From: Cladorhizidae sp. MBARI D1340-BT2
Lineage: Eukaryota; Porifera; Demospongiae; Poecilosclerida; Cladorhizidae
Reading direction: 5' to 3'
Assembly: GCA_028752905.1 (NCBI GenBank)
Contig: JAQNBH010000059.1
Span: forward strand, 263,001 to 327,000
DNA: 64,000 nt
Numbering within the stretch: the first letter of the stretch is position 1; every line of letters begins with the position of its first letter. Below the pieces are notes generated by a model. The model worked only from the letters and a program-made list of their open reading frames with translations. It ran no database searches and was not told the origin of the DNA. The translations under genes were made by a program, and so were the position numbers. This document shows positions 1 through 9,493 of this stretch, one piece after another.

Positions 1-308
1 CTGAATAGACTTGATATATAGCTCTAAACGTAGGCCTCTCTCTGTTCTCTCTCTTGATACCAAACATCCGTATATTCCGCATACTTTACAGTAATGGACT
101 TGATAGAATCACAAGATAGGTTTCTCTCTGCTCTCTCTTGATGCTAAATAGATTCTCCACACTTCACTGAATAAACTTGATATATAGCTATTAAGATAGG
201 TCTCTCTCTGTGCTCTCTGTTGATATCAAACATCCATAATATTCTGCATACTTTACTGTAATGGACTTGATATGATTCGAATGATAGGTTTCATTATGTG
301 TTCTCTAT
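1..308 (+). repeat. Spacer, partial (3' 308 bp)
   Basis: Truncated by the window edge; it corresponds to bases 199-506 of a full spacer. Private changes are C at 29 and T at 87. The T at 249 (GCATAC for the usual GCAAAC) is shared only with the spacer at 23917. Confidence 0.93.
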
Positions 309-317
309 CTTGATATT

Positions 318-327
318 TGCCCTAATT
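318..327 (+). repeat. Left arm of 10-bp inverted repeat (reference monomer)
   Basis: TGCCCTAATT is the exact reverse complement of AATTAGGGCA at 665-674. The pair recurs in almost every monomer. Confidence 0.85.
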
Positions 328-664
328 TGGTCTATATGTTTTTCATTTCCCCCCCGAAAATCTTGTTTTTTTGCCGTGAAGCTCATAACTTTTCTACACT
401 TTACCCAAAAAAGATAATTTATATTTCTTCGGATAGCCCTTCTAATTATCTGTCTTTTGTACGTACCAAAATTTTGAGTACTCTAAGTATTAGCAAGTTA
501 TGGTGATTTGAAGTGGTAAGGTTTGGGATTTTTCCTGGCGTTTTCCAGTTGCCAAAGCGGTGGCCTGCCAGTGAAAAACCACTACATTTATTGATAATCT
601 GTTCACATGTTGCAGATAAGGGCCTTCTCTATCAGTTGACAAAATCTGGGACTTTGGTCTTGTT

Positions 665-674
665 AATTAGGGCA
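665..674 (-). repeat. Right arm of 10-bp inverted repeat (reference monomer)
   Basis: AATTAGGGCA pairs with 318-327. A G-to-T change destroys this arm in three other monomers (34268, 38504, 62787). Confidence 0.85.
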
Positions 675-703
675 GTTATGAATTGTACTCTTACTTGATG
701 CTA

Positions 704-711
704 AACATGTT
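704..711. repeat. AACATGTT palindrome at the monomer boundary
   Basis: An 8-bp perfect palindrome closes the monomer. Spacers, where present, begin at the very next base. The spacer carries another copy inside it (1280-1287 in the first full spacer), followed by the same AGCTTC. Confidence 0.8.
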
Positions 712-1114
712 CTTGATATTTGCCCTAATTTGGTCTATATGTTTCTCATTTCCCCCCCGAAAATCTTGTTTTTTTGCCGTGAAGCTCATAACTTTTCTAT
801 ACTTTACCCAAAAAAGATAATTTTAATATTACCGGATAGCCCTTCTAATTATCTGTCTTTTGTACGTGCCAAAATTTTGAGTACTCTAAGTATTAGGAAG
901 TTATGGTGATTTGAAGTGGTAATGTTTGTGATTTTTCCTGGCGTTTTCCAGTTGCCAAAGCGGTGGCCTGCCAGTGAAAAACCACTACATTTATTGATAA
1001 TCTGTTCACATTTTGCAGTTAAGGGCCTTCTCTATCAGTTGACAAAATCTGGGACTTTGGTCTTGTTAATTAGGGCAGTTATGAATTGTACTCTTACTTG
1101 ATGCTAAACATGTT

Positions 1115-1620
1115 AGCTTCGTAGATTATCCACACTTCACTGAATAGACTTGTTATACAGCTATTAAGATAGGACTCTCCAAGTGCTCTCTCTTGATACC
1201 AAACATCCATATATTGTGCACACTTCACTGTAATGGACTTGCAAGATAGGTATCTCTCAGTGTTCTCTATCTTGAGCTAAACATGTTAGCTTCATAGATT
1301 CTCCACACTTCACTGAATAGACTTGATATATAGCTCTAAAGGTAGGCCTCTCTCTGTTCTCTCTCTTGATACCAAACATCCGTATATTCCGCATACTTCA
1401 CAGTAATGGACTTGATAGAATCACAAGATAGGTTTCTCTCTGCTCTCTCTTGATGCTAAATAGATTCTCCACACTTCACTGAATAAACTTGATATATAGC
1501 TATTAAGATAGGTCTCTCTCTGTGCTCTCTGTTGATATCAAACATCCATAATATTCTGCAAACTTTACTGTAATGGACTTGATATGATTCGAATGATAGG
1601 TTTCATTATGTGTTCTCTAT
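1115..1620 (+). repeat. Spacer, full 506 bp, reference copy
   Basis: Made of six degenerate sub-repeats. The homologous CACACTTCACTG-like block starts at 1131, 1219, 1304, 1392, 1470 and 1559. Odd copies (alpha) read ACTGAATAGACTTG and end in CAAACATCC. Even copies (beta) read ACTGTAATGGACTTG and end in a CTCTATCTTGA-type segment. Dimer boundaries (TAGATT) fall at 1122, 1295 and 1461. Short CT-rich tracts recur in every sub-repeat. No open frame or RNA gene seen. Confidence 0.95.
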
Positions 1621-2426
1621 CTTGATATTTGCCCTAATTTGGTCTATATGTTTCTCATTTCCCCCCCGAAAATCTTGTTTTTTTGCCGTGAAGCTCATAA
1701 CTTTTCTACACTTTACCCAAATAAGATAATTTTTATATCATCGGATAGCTCTTCTAATTATCTGTCTTTTGTACTTGCCAAACTTTTGTGTACTCTAAGT
1801 ATTAGCAAGTTATGGTGATTTGAAGTGGTAAGGTTTGGGATTTTTCCTGGCGTTTTCCAGTTGCCAAAGCGGTGGCCTGCCAGTGAAAAACCACTACATT
1901 TATTGATAATCTGTTCACATGTTGCAGATAAGGGCCTTCTCTATCAGTTGACAAAATCTGGGACTTTGGTCTTGTTAATTAGGGCAGTTATGAATTGTAC
2001 TCTTACTTGATGCTAAACATGTTCTTGATATTTGCCCTAATTTGGTCTATATGTTTCTCATTTTCCCCCCGAAAATCTTGTTTTTTGACCGTGAAGCTCA
2101 TAACTATTCTACACTTTATCCAAAAAAGATAATTTTTATATCATCGGATAGCCCTTCTAATTATCTATCTTTTGTACGTGCCAAAATTTTGAGTACTCTA
2201 AGTATTAGGAAGTTATGGTGATTTGAAGTGGTAATGTTTGTGATTTTTCCTGGCGTTTTCCAGTTGCCAAAGCGGTGGCCTGCCAGTGAAAAACCACTAC
2301 ATTTATTGATAATCTGTTCACATTTTGCAGATAAGGGCCTTCTCTATCAGTTGACAAAATCTGGGACTTTGGTCTTGTTAATTAGGGCAGTTATGAATTG
2401 TACTCTTACTTGATGCTAAACATGTT
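1621..2426 (+). repeat. Monomer run A-B
   Basis: The A monomer has the AAATAAG/CTTGCCAAAC 5' half typical of monomers that follow a spacer, with the rare AGCTCTTCTAATT. The B monomer has the GACCGTG/ACTATTC 5' half and the uncommon TTTATCCAAA. Confidence 0.95.
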
Positions 2427-2932
2427 AGCTTCGTAGATTATCCACACTTCACTGAATAGACTTGTTATACAGCTATTAAGATAGGACTCTCCAAGTGCTC
2501 TCTCTTGATACCAAACATCCATATATTGTGCACACTTCACTGTAATGGACTTGCAAGATAGGTATCTCTCAGTGTTCTCTATCTTGAGCTAAACATGTTA
2601 GCTTCATAGATTCTCCACACTTCACTGAATAGACTTGATATATAGCTCTAAAGGTAGGCCTCTCTCTGTTCTCTCTCTTGATACCAAACATCCGTATATT
2701 CCGCATACTTCACAGTAATGGACTTGATAGAATCACAAGATAGGTTTCTCTCTGCTCTCTCTTGATGCTAAATAGATTCTCCACACTTCACTGAATAAAC
2801 TTGATATATAGCTATTAAGATAGGTCTCTCTCTGTGCGCTCTGTTGATATCAAACATCCATAATATTCTGCAAACTTTACTGTAATGGACTTGATATGAT
2901 TCGAATGATAGGTTTCATTATGTGTTCTCTAT
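2427..2932 (+). repeat. Spacer, full 506 bp
   Basis: Carries G at 2838 (GTGCGCTC for GTGCTCTC). The only other spacer with this change is at 26541, at the matching place (26952). Confidence 0.95.
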
Positions 2933-3738
2933 CTTGATATTTGCCCTAATTTGGTCTATATGTTTCTCATTTCCCCCCCGAAAATCTTGTTTTTTTGCCG
3001 TGAAGCTCATAACTTTTCTACACTTTACCCAAATAAGATAATTTTTATATCATCGGATAGCCCTTCTAATTATCTGTCTTTTGTACTTGCCAAACTTTTG
3101 TGTACTCTAAGTATTAGCAAGTTATGGTGATTTGAAGTGGTAAGGTTTGGGATTTTTCCTGGCGTTTTCCAGTTGCCAAAGCGGTGGCCTGCCAGTGAAA
3201 AACCACTACATTTATTGATAATCTGTTCACATGTTGCAGATAAGGGCCTTCTCTATCAGTTGACAAAATCTGGGACTTTGGTCTTGTTAATTAGGGCAGT
3301 TATGAATTGTACTCTTACTTGATGCTAAACATGTTCTTGATATTTGCCCTAATTTGGTCTATATGTTTCTCATTTCCCCCCCGAAAATCTTGTTTTTTTG
3401 CCGTGAAGCTCATAACTTTTCTATACTTTACCCAAAAAAGATAATTTTAATATCACCGGATAGCCCTTCTAATTATCTGTCTTTTGTACGTGCCAAAATT
3501 TTGAGTACTCTAAGTATTAGGAAGTTATGGTGATTTGAAGTGGTAATGTTTGTGATTTTTCCTGGCGTTTTCCAGTTGCCAAAGCGGTGGCCTGCCAGTG
3601 AAAAACCACTACATTTATTGATAATCTGTTCACATTTTGCAGATAAGGGCCTTCTCTATCAGTTGACAAAATCTGGGACTTTGGTCTTGTTAATTAGGGC
3701 AGTTATGAATTGTACTCTTACTTGATGCTAAACATGTT
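2933..3738 (+). repeat. Monomer run A-B
   Basis: The B monomer here has the CTATAC/TTAATATCACC 5' half instead of the GACCGTG type seen in the runs on either side, so B is a 3'-half class with two different 5' halves. Confidence 0.95.
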
Positions 3739-4244
3739 AGCTTCGTAGATTATCCACACTTCACTGAATAGACTTGTTATACAGCTATTAAGATAGGACT
3801 CTCCAAGTGCTCTCTCTTGATACCAAACATCCATATATTGTGCACACTTCACTGTAATGGACTTGCAAGATAGGTATCTCTCAGTGTTCTCTATCTTGAG
3901 CTAAACATGTTAGCTTCATAGATTCTCCACACTTCACTGAATAGACTTGATATATAGCTCTAAAGGTAGGCCTCTCTCTGTTCTCTCTCTTGATACCAAA
4001 CATCCGTATATTCCGCATACTTCACAGTAATGGACTTGATAGAATCACAAGATAGGTTTCTCTCTGCTCTCTCTTGATGCTAAATAGATTCTCCACACTT
4101 CACTGAATAAACTTGATATATAGCTATTAAGATAGGTCTCTCTCTGTGCTCTCTGTTGATATCAAACATCCATAATATTCTGCAAACTTTACTGTAATGG
4201 ACTTGATATGATTCGAATGATAGGTTTCATTATGTGTTCTCTAT
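3739..4244 (+). repeat. Spacer, full 506 bp
   Basis: Close to the reference spacer; lies between a B and an A monomer. Confidence 0.95.
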
Positions 4245-5050
4245 CTTGATATTTGCCCTAATTTGGTCTATATGTTTCTCATTTCCCCCCCGAAAATCTT
4301 GTTTTTTTGCCGTGAAGCTCATAACTTTTCTACACTTTACCCAAATAAGATAATTTTTATATCATCGGATAGCCCTTCTAATTATCTGTCTTTTGTACTT
4401 GCCAAACTTTTGTGTACTCTAAGTATTAGCAAGTTATGGTGATTTGAAGTGGTAAGGTTTGGGATTTTTCCTGGCGTTTTCCAGTTGCCAAAGCGGTGGC
4501 CTGCCAGTGAAAAACCACTACATTTATTGATAATCTGTTCACATGTTGCAGATAAGGGCCTTCTCTATCAGTTGACAAAATCTGGGACTTTGGTCTTGTT
4601 AATTAGGGCAGTTATGAATTGTACTCTTACTTGATGCTAAACATGTTCTTGATATTTGCCCTAATTTGGTCTATATGTTTCTCATTTTCCCCCCGAAAAT
4701 CTTGTTTTTTGACCGTGAAGCTCATAACTATTCTACACTTTACCCAAAAAAGATAATTTTTATATCATCGGATAGCCCTTCTAATTATCTATCTTTTGTA
4801 CGTGCCAAAATTTTGAGTACTCTAAGTATTAGGAAGTTATGGTGATTTGAAGTGGTAATGTTTGTGATTTTTCCTGGCGTTTTCCAGTTGCCAAAGCGGT
4901 GGCCTGCCAGTGAAAAACCACTACATTTATTGATAATCTGTTCACATTTTGCAGATAAGGGCCTTCTCTATCAGTTGACAAAATCTGGGACTTTGGTCTT
5001 GTTAATTAGGGCAGTTATGAATTGTACTCTTACTTGATGCTAAACATGTT
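4245..5050 (+). repeat. Monomer run A-B
   Basis: Third successive spacer-A-B block. The B monomer again has the GACCGTG/ACTATTC 5' half. Confidence 0.95.
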
Positions 5051-5556
5051 AGCTTCGTAGATTATCCACACTTCACTGAATAGACTTGTTATACAGCTAT
5101 TAAGATAGGACTCTCCAAGTGCTCTCTCTTGATACCAAACATCCATATATTGTGCACACTTCACTGTAATGGACTTGCAAGATAGGTATCTCTCAGTGTT
5201 CTCTATCTTGAGCTAAACATGTTAGCTTCATAGATTCTCCACACTTCACTGAATAGACTTGATATATAGCTCTAAAGGTAGGCCTCTCTCTGTTCTCTCT
5301 CTTGATACCAAACATCCGTATATTCCGCATACTTCACAGTAATGGACTTGATAGAATCACAAGATAGGTTTCTCTCTGCTCTCTCTTGATGCTAAATAGA
5401 TTCTCCACACTTCACTGAATAAACTTGATATATAGCTATTAAGATAGGTCTCTCTCTGTGCTCTCTGTTGATATCAAACATCCATAATATTCTGCAAACT
5501 TTACTGTAATGGACTTGATATGATTCGAATGATAGGTTTCATTATGTGTTCTCTAT
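5051..5556 (+). repeat. Spacer, full 506 bp
   Basis: Close to the reference spacer; follows a B monomer. Confidence 0.95.
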
Positions 5557-5959
5557 CTTGATATTTGCCCTAATTTGGTCTATATGTTTCTCATTTCCCC
5601 CCCGAAAATCTTGTTTTTTTGCCGTGAAGCTCATAACTTTTCTACACTTTACCCAAATAAGATAATTTTTATATCATCGGATAGCCCTTCTAATTATCTG
5701 TCTTTTGTACTTGCCAAACTTTTGTGTACTCTAAGTATTAGCAAGTTATGGTGATTTGAAGTGGTAAGGTTTGGGATTTTTCCTGGCGTTTTCCAGTTGC
5801 CAAAGCGGTGGCCTGCCAGTGAAAAACCACTACATTTATTGATAATCTGTTCACATGTTGCAGATAAGGGCCTTCTCTATCAGTTGACAAAATCTGGGAC
5901 TTTGGTCTTGTTAATTAGGGCAGTTATGAATTGTACTCTTACTTGATGCTAAACATGTT
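5557..5959 (+). repeat. Single A monomer between two spacers
   Basis: The only run of one monomer. A B or C monomer that would be expected after it is missing, giving a lone 909-bp spacer-plus-monomer period. The paralogous place at 29671 has A followed by C. Confidence 0.95.
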
Positions 5960-6465
5960 AGCTTCGTAGATTATCCACACTTCACTGAATAGACTTGTTA
6001 TACAGCTATTAAGATAGGACTCTCCAAGTGCTCTCTCTTGATACCAAACATCCATATATTGTGCACACTTCACTGTAATGGACTTGCAAGATAGGTATCT
6101 CTCAGTGTTCTCTATCTTGAGCTAAACATGTTAGCTTCATAGATTCTCCACACTTCACTGAATAGACTTGATATATAGCTCTAAAGGTAGGCCTCTCTCT
6201 GTTCTCTCTCTTGATACCAAACATCCGTATATTCCGCATACTTCACAGTAATGGACTTGATAGAATCACAAGATAGGTTTCTCTCTGCTCTCTCTTGATG
6301 CTAAATAGATTCTCCACACTTCACTGAATAAACTTGATATATAGCTATTAAGATAGGTCTCTCTCTGTGCTCTCTGTTGATATCAAACATCCATAATATT
6401 CTGCAAACTTTACTGTAATGGACTTGATATGATTCGAATGATAGGTTTCATTATGTGTTCTCTAT
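5960..6465 (+). repeat. Spacer, full 506 bp
   Basis: Follows an A monomer, which is seen at only one other spacer (23917). Confidence 0.95.
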
Positions 6466-7674
6466 CTTGATATTTGCCCTAATTTGGTCTATATGTTTCT
6501 CATTTCCCCCCCGAAAATCTTGTTTTTTTGCCGTGAAGCTCATAACTTTTCTACACTTTACCCAAATAAGATAATTTTTATATCATCGGATAGCCCTTCT
6601 AATTATCTGTCTTTTGTACTTGCCAAACTTTTGTGTACTCTAAGTATTAGCAAGTTATGGTGATTTGAAGTGGTAAGGTTTGGGATTTTTCCTGGCGTTT
6701 TCCAGTTGCCAAAGCGGTGGCCTGCCAGTGAAAAACCACTACATTTATTGATAATCTGTTCACATGTTGCAGATAAGGGCCTTCTCTATCAGTTGACAAA
6801 ATCTGGGACTTTGGTCTTGTTAATTAGGGCAGTTATGAATTGTACTCTTACTTGATGCTAAACATGTTCTTGATATTTGCCCTAATTTGGTCTATATGTT
6901 TCTCATTTTCCCCCCGAAAATCTTGTTTTTTGACCGTGAAGCTCATAACTATTCTACACTTTACCCAAAAAAGATAATTTTTATATCATCGGATAGCCCT
7001 TCTAATTATCTATCTTTTGTACGTGCCAAAATTTTGAGTACTCTAAGTATTAGGAAGTTATGGTGATTTGAATTGGTAAGGTTTGTGATTTTTCCTGGCG
7101 TTTTCCAGTTGCCAAAGCGGTGGCCTGCCAGTGAAAAACCACTACATTTATTGATAATCTGTTCACATTTTGCAGATAAGGGCCTTCTCTATCAGTTGAC
7201 AAAATCTGGGACTTTGGTCTTGTTAATTAGGGCAGTTATGAATTGTACTCTTACTTGATGCTAAACATGTTCTTGATATTTGCCCTAATTTGGTCTATAT
7301 GTTTCTCATTTTCCCCCCGAAAATCTTGTTTTTTGACCGTGAAGCTCATAACTATTCTACACTTTACCCAAAAAAGATAATTTTTATATCATCGGATAGC
7401 CCTTCTAATTATCTATCTTTTGTACGTGCCAAAATTTTGAGTACTCTAAGTATTAGGAAGTTATGGTGATTTGAAGTGGTAATGTTTGTGATTTTTCCTG
7501 GCGTTTTCCAGTTGCCAAAGCGGTGGCCTGCCAGTGAAAAACCACTACATTTATTGATAATCTGTTCACATTTTGCAGATAAGGGCCTTCTCTATCAGTT
7601 GACAAAATCTGGGACTTTGGTCTTGTTAATTAGGGCAGTTATGAATTGTACTCTTACTTGATGCTAAACATGTT
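6466..7674 (+). repeat. Monomer run A-C-B
   Basis: Three monomers. The second and third share the GACCGTG/ACTATTC 5' half and differ in the 3' half (GAATTGGTAAGG against GAAGTGGTAATG). Confidence 0.95.
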
Positions 7675-8180
7675 AGCTTCGTAGATTATCCACACTTCAC
7701 TGAATAGACTTGTTATACAGCTATTAAGATAGGACTCTCCAAGTGCTCTCTCTTGATACCAAACATCCATATATTGTGCACACTTCACTGTAATGGACTT
7801 GCAAGATAAGTATCTCTCAGTGTTCTCTATCTTGAGCTAAACATGTTAGCTTCATAGATTCTCCACACTTCACTGAATAGACTTGATATATAGCTCTAAA
7901 GGTAGGCCTCTCTCTGTTCTCTCTCTTGATACCAAACATCCGTATATTCCGCATACTTCACAGTAATGGACTTGATAGAATCACAAGATAGGTTTCTCTC
8001 TGCTCTCTCTTGATGCTAAATAGATTCTCCACACTTCACTGAATAAACTTGATATATAGCTATTAAGATAGGTCTCTCTCTGTGCTCTCTGTTGATATCA
8101 AACATCCATAATATTCTGCAAACTTTACTGTAATGGACTTGATATGATTCGAATGATAGGTTTCATTATGTGTTCTCTAT
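7675..8180 (+). repeat. Spacer, full 506 bp
   Basis: Private change GATAAG for GATAGG at 7809. Confidence 0.95.
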
Positions 8181-8987
8181 CTTGATATTTGCCCTAATTT
8201 GGTCTATATGTTTCTCATTTCCCCCCCGAAAATCTTGTTTTTTTGCCGTGAAGCTCATAACTTTTCTACACTTTACCCAAATAAGATAATTTTTATATCA
8301 TCGGATAGCCCTTCTAATTATCTGTCTTTTGTACTTGCCAAACTTTTGTGTACTCTAAGTATTAGCAAGTTATGGTGATTTGAAGTGGTAAGGTTTGGGA
8401 TTTTTCCTGGCGTTTTCCAGTTGCCAAAGCGGTGGCCTGCCAGTGAAAAACCACTACATTTATTGATAATCTGTTCACATGTTGCAGATAAGGGCCTTCT
8501 CTATCAGTTGACAAAATCTGGGACTTTGGTCTTGTTAATTAGGGCAGTTATGAATTGTACTCTTACTTGATGCTAAACATGTTCTTGATATTTGCCCTAA
8601 TTTGGTCTATATGTTTCTCATTTCCCCCCCGTAAATCTTGTTTTTTTTGCCGTGAAGCTCATAACTTTTCTAAACTTTACCCAAAAAAGATAATTTTTAT
8701 ATCATCGGATAGCCCTTCTAATTATCTATCTTTTGTACGTGCCAAAATTTTGAGTACTCTAAGTATTAGGAAGTTATGGTGATTTGAATTGGTAAGGTTT
8801 GTGATTTTTCCTGGCGTTTTCCAGTTGCCAAAGCGGTGGCCTGCCAGTGAAAAACCACTACATTTATTGATAATCTGTTCACATTTTGCAGATAAGGGCC
8901 TTCTCTATCAGTTGACAAAATCTGGGACTTTGGTCTTGTTAATTAGGGCAGTTATGAATTGTACTCTTACTTGATGCTAAACATGTT
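8181..8987 (+). repeat. Monomer run A-C (second monomer 404 bp)
   Basis: The second monomer (8584-8987) has an eighth T in the T-run after CTTG and reads CCGTAAATC for CCGAAAATC. The one-base insertion opens a 75-codon frame that no other monomer except that at 62022 has. I take this as a slippage product, not a gene. Confidence 0.95.
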
Positions 8988-9493
8988 AGCTTCGTAGATT
9001 ATCCACACTTCACTGAATAGACTTGTTATACAGCTATTAAGATAGGACTCTCCAAGTGCTCTCTCTTGATACCAAACATCCATATATTGTGCACACTTCA
9101 CTGTAATGGACTTGCAAGATAGGTATCTCTCAGTGTTCTCTATCTTGAGCTAAACATGTTAGCTTCATAGATTCTCCACACTTCACTGAATAGACTTGAT
9201 ATATAGCTCTAAAGGTAGGCCTCTCTCTGTTCTCTCTCTTGATACCAAACATCCGTATATTCCGCATACTTCACAGTAATGGACTTGATAGAATCACAAG
9301 ATAGGTTTCTCTCTGCTCTCTCTTGATGCTAAATAGATTCTCCACACTTCACTGAATAAACTTGATATATAGCTATTAAGATAGGTCTCTCTCTGTGCTC
9401 TCTGTTGATATCAAACATCCATAATATTCTGCAAACTTTACTGTAATGGACTTGATATGATTCGAATGATAGGTTTCATTATGTGTTCTCTAT
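8988..9493 (+). repeat. Spacer, full 506 bp
   Basis: Close to the reference spacer; follows the 404-bp C monomer. Confidence 0.95.

Larger units (their letters stand above)
315..683 (+). repeat. 369-bp candidate inserted core of the monomer
   Basis: Once the spacer-like tail and the leading CTTGAT are removed, the monomer leaves a 369-bp core. It begins ATT-TGCCCTAATT and ends AATTAGGGCA-GTTATG-AAT, so the ends are inverted repeats interrupted on one side by six bases. The core is flanked by the related direct repeats TGTTCTCTATCTTGAT (in the spacer, upstream) and TGTACTCTTACTTGAT (downstream). This resembles a non-autonomous terminal-inverted-repeat element in outline, but there is no transposase and the arms are short. 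The origin is inferred, not shown. Confidence 0.4.
309..711 (+). repeat. 403-bp satellite monomer, reference copy (A class)
   Basis: First complete monomer, used as the coordinate reference. In order it has: CTTGAT; an inverted-repeat arm at bases 10-19; a C6-C7 tract near base 45 followed by a T-run; a variable middle up to about base 200; a nearly invariant 3' half from GTGGTAAGG at base 205; the second inverted-repeat arm at bases 357-366; and a tail related to the spacer ending in AACATGTT. This copy is unusual in reading ATTTATATTTCTTCGG where most copies have a TTTTTATATCATCGG-type segment, and in a T at 342. Confidence 0.95.
309..1114 (+). repeat. Monomer run A-B
   Basis: Two monomers. 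The second has rare markers: AATATTACCGG in its 5' half and TTTTGCAGTTAAGG (A to T) in its 3' half. Both recur in the run at 24423. Confidence 0.95.
1..5959 (+). repeat. Segmental duplication, left copy (offset 24,114 bp)
   Basis: Matches 24115-30073 base for base in layout and shares rare markers: T at 249, ATATTTCTTCGG near 421, AATATTACCGG near 831, GCAGTTAAGG near 1016, AGCTCTTC near 1747, TTATCCAAA near 2117 and G at 2838. The left limit is outside the window. The match in layout stops where this copy goes from an A monomer into a spacer and the other goes into a C monomer. Confidence 0.85.

Noticed and set aside
665..674. TTAGGG telomere-like hexamer in each monomer (and CCCTAA at 320-325)
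   Set aside because: Only single hexamers 403 bp apart as part of the 10-bp inverted repeat; no tandem telomeric tract.
513..698. 61-codon open frame from GTG, repeated in every complete monomer
   Set aside because: It starts at GTG with an in-frame stop just upstream and has no ribosome-binding or promoter context expected of a gene. Its differences between monomers are mostly amino-acid changing (R/M, G/V, V/F, D/V, K/N, S/C, R/M), with only a few silent ones. Conservation is shared with the flanking non-coding tail, so it follows from the homogeneity of the repeat.
309..711. CENP-B box or similar centromere-protein motif
   Set aside because: I looked for the TTCG...A..CGGG pattern on both strands of the monomer and spacer and found none.
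309..711. Ribosomal DNA or intergenic-spacer repeat
   Set aside because: No segment resembles 5S, 5.8S, 18S or 28S rRNA, and no gene-sized unique block lies between repeats.
309..711. Monomer as an internal dimer of two 200-bp halves
   Set aside because: Comparing the first 204 and last 199 bases by eye shows no extended similarity beyond the short inverted arms.
1115..1620. RNA polymerase III promoter or tRNA-derived sequence (GATTCGAAT in the spacer)
   Set aside because: A B-box-like string occurs near the spacer end, but there is no matching A box at a proper distance and no cloverleaf.
8555..8782. 75-codon open frame, also at 61993-62220
   Set aside because: It exists only because an extra T in a homopolymer shifts the frame in two monomers. 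It spans a monomer junction and has no counterpart elsewhere.
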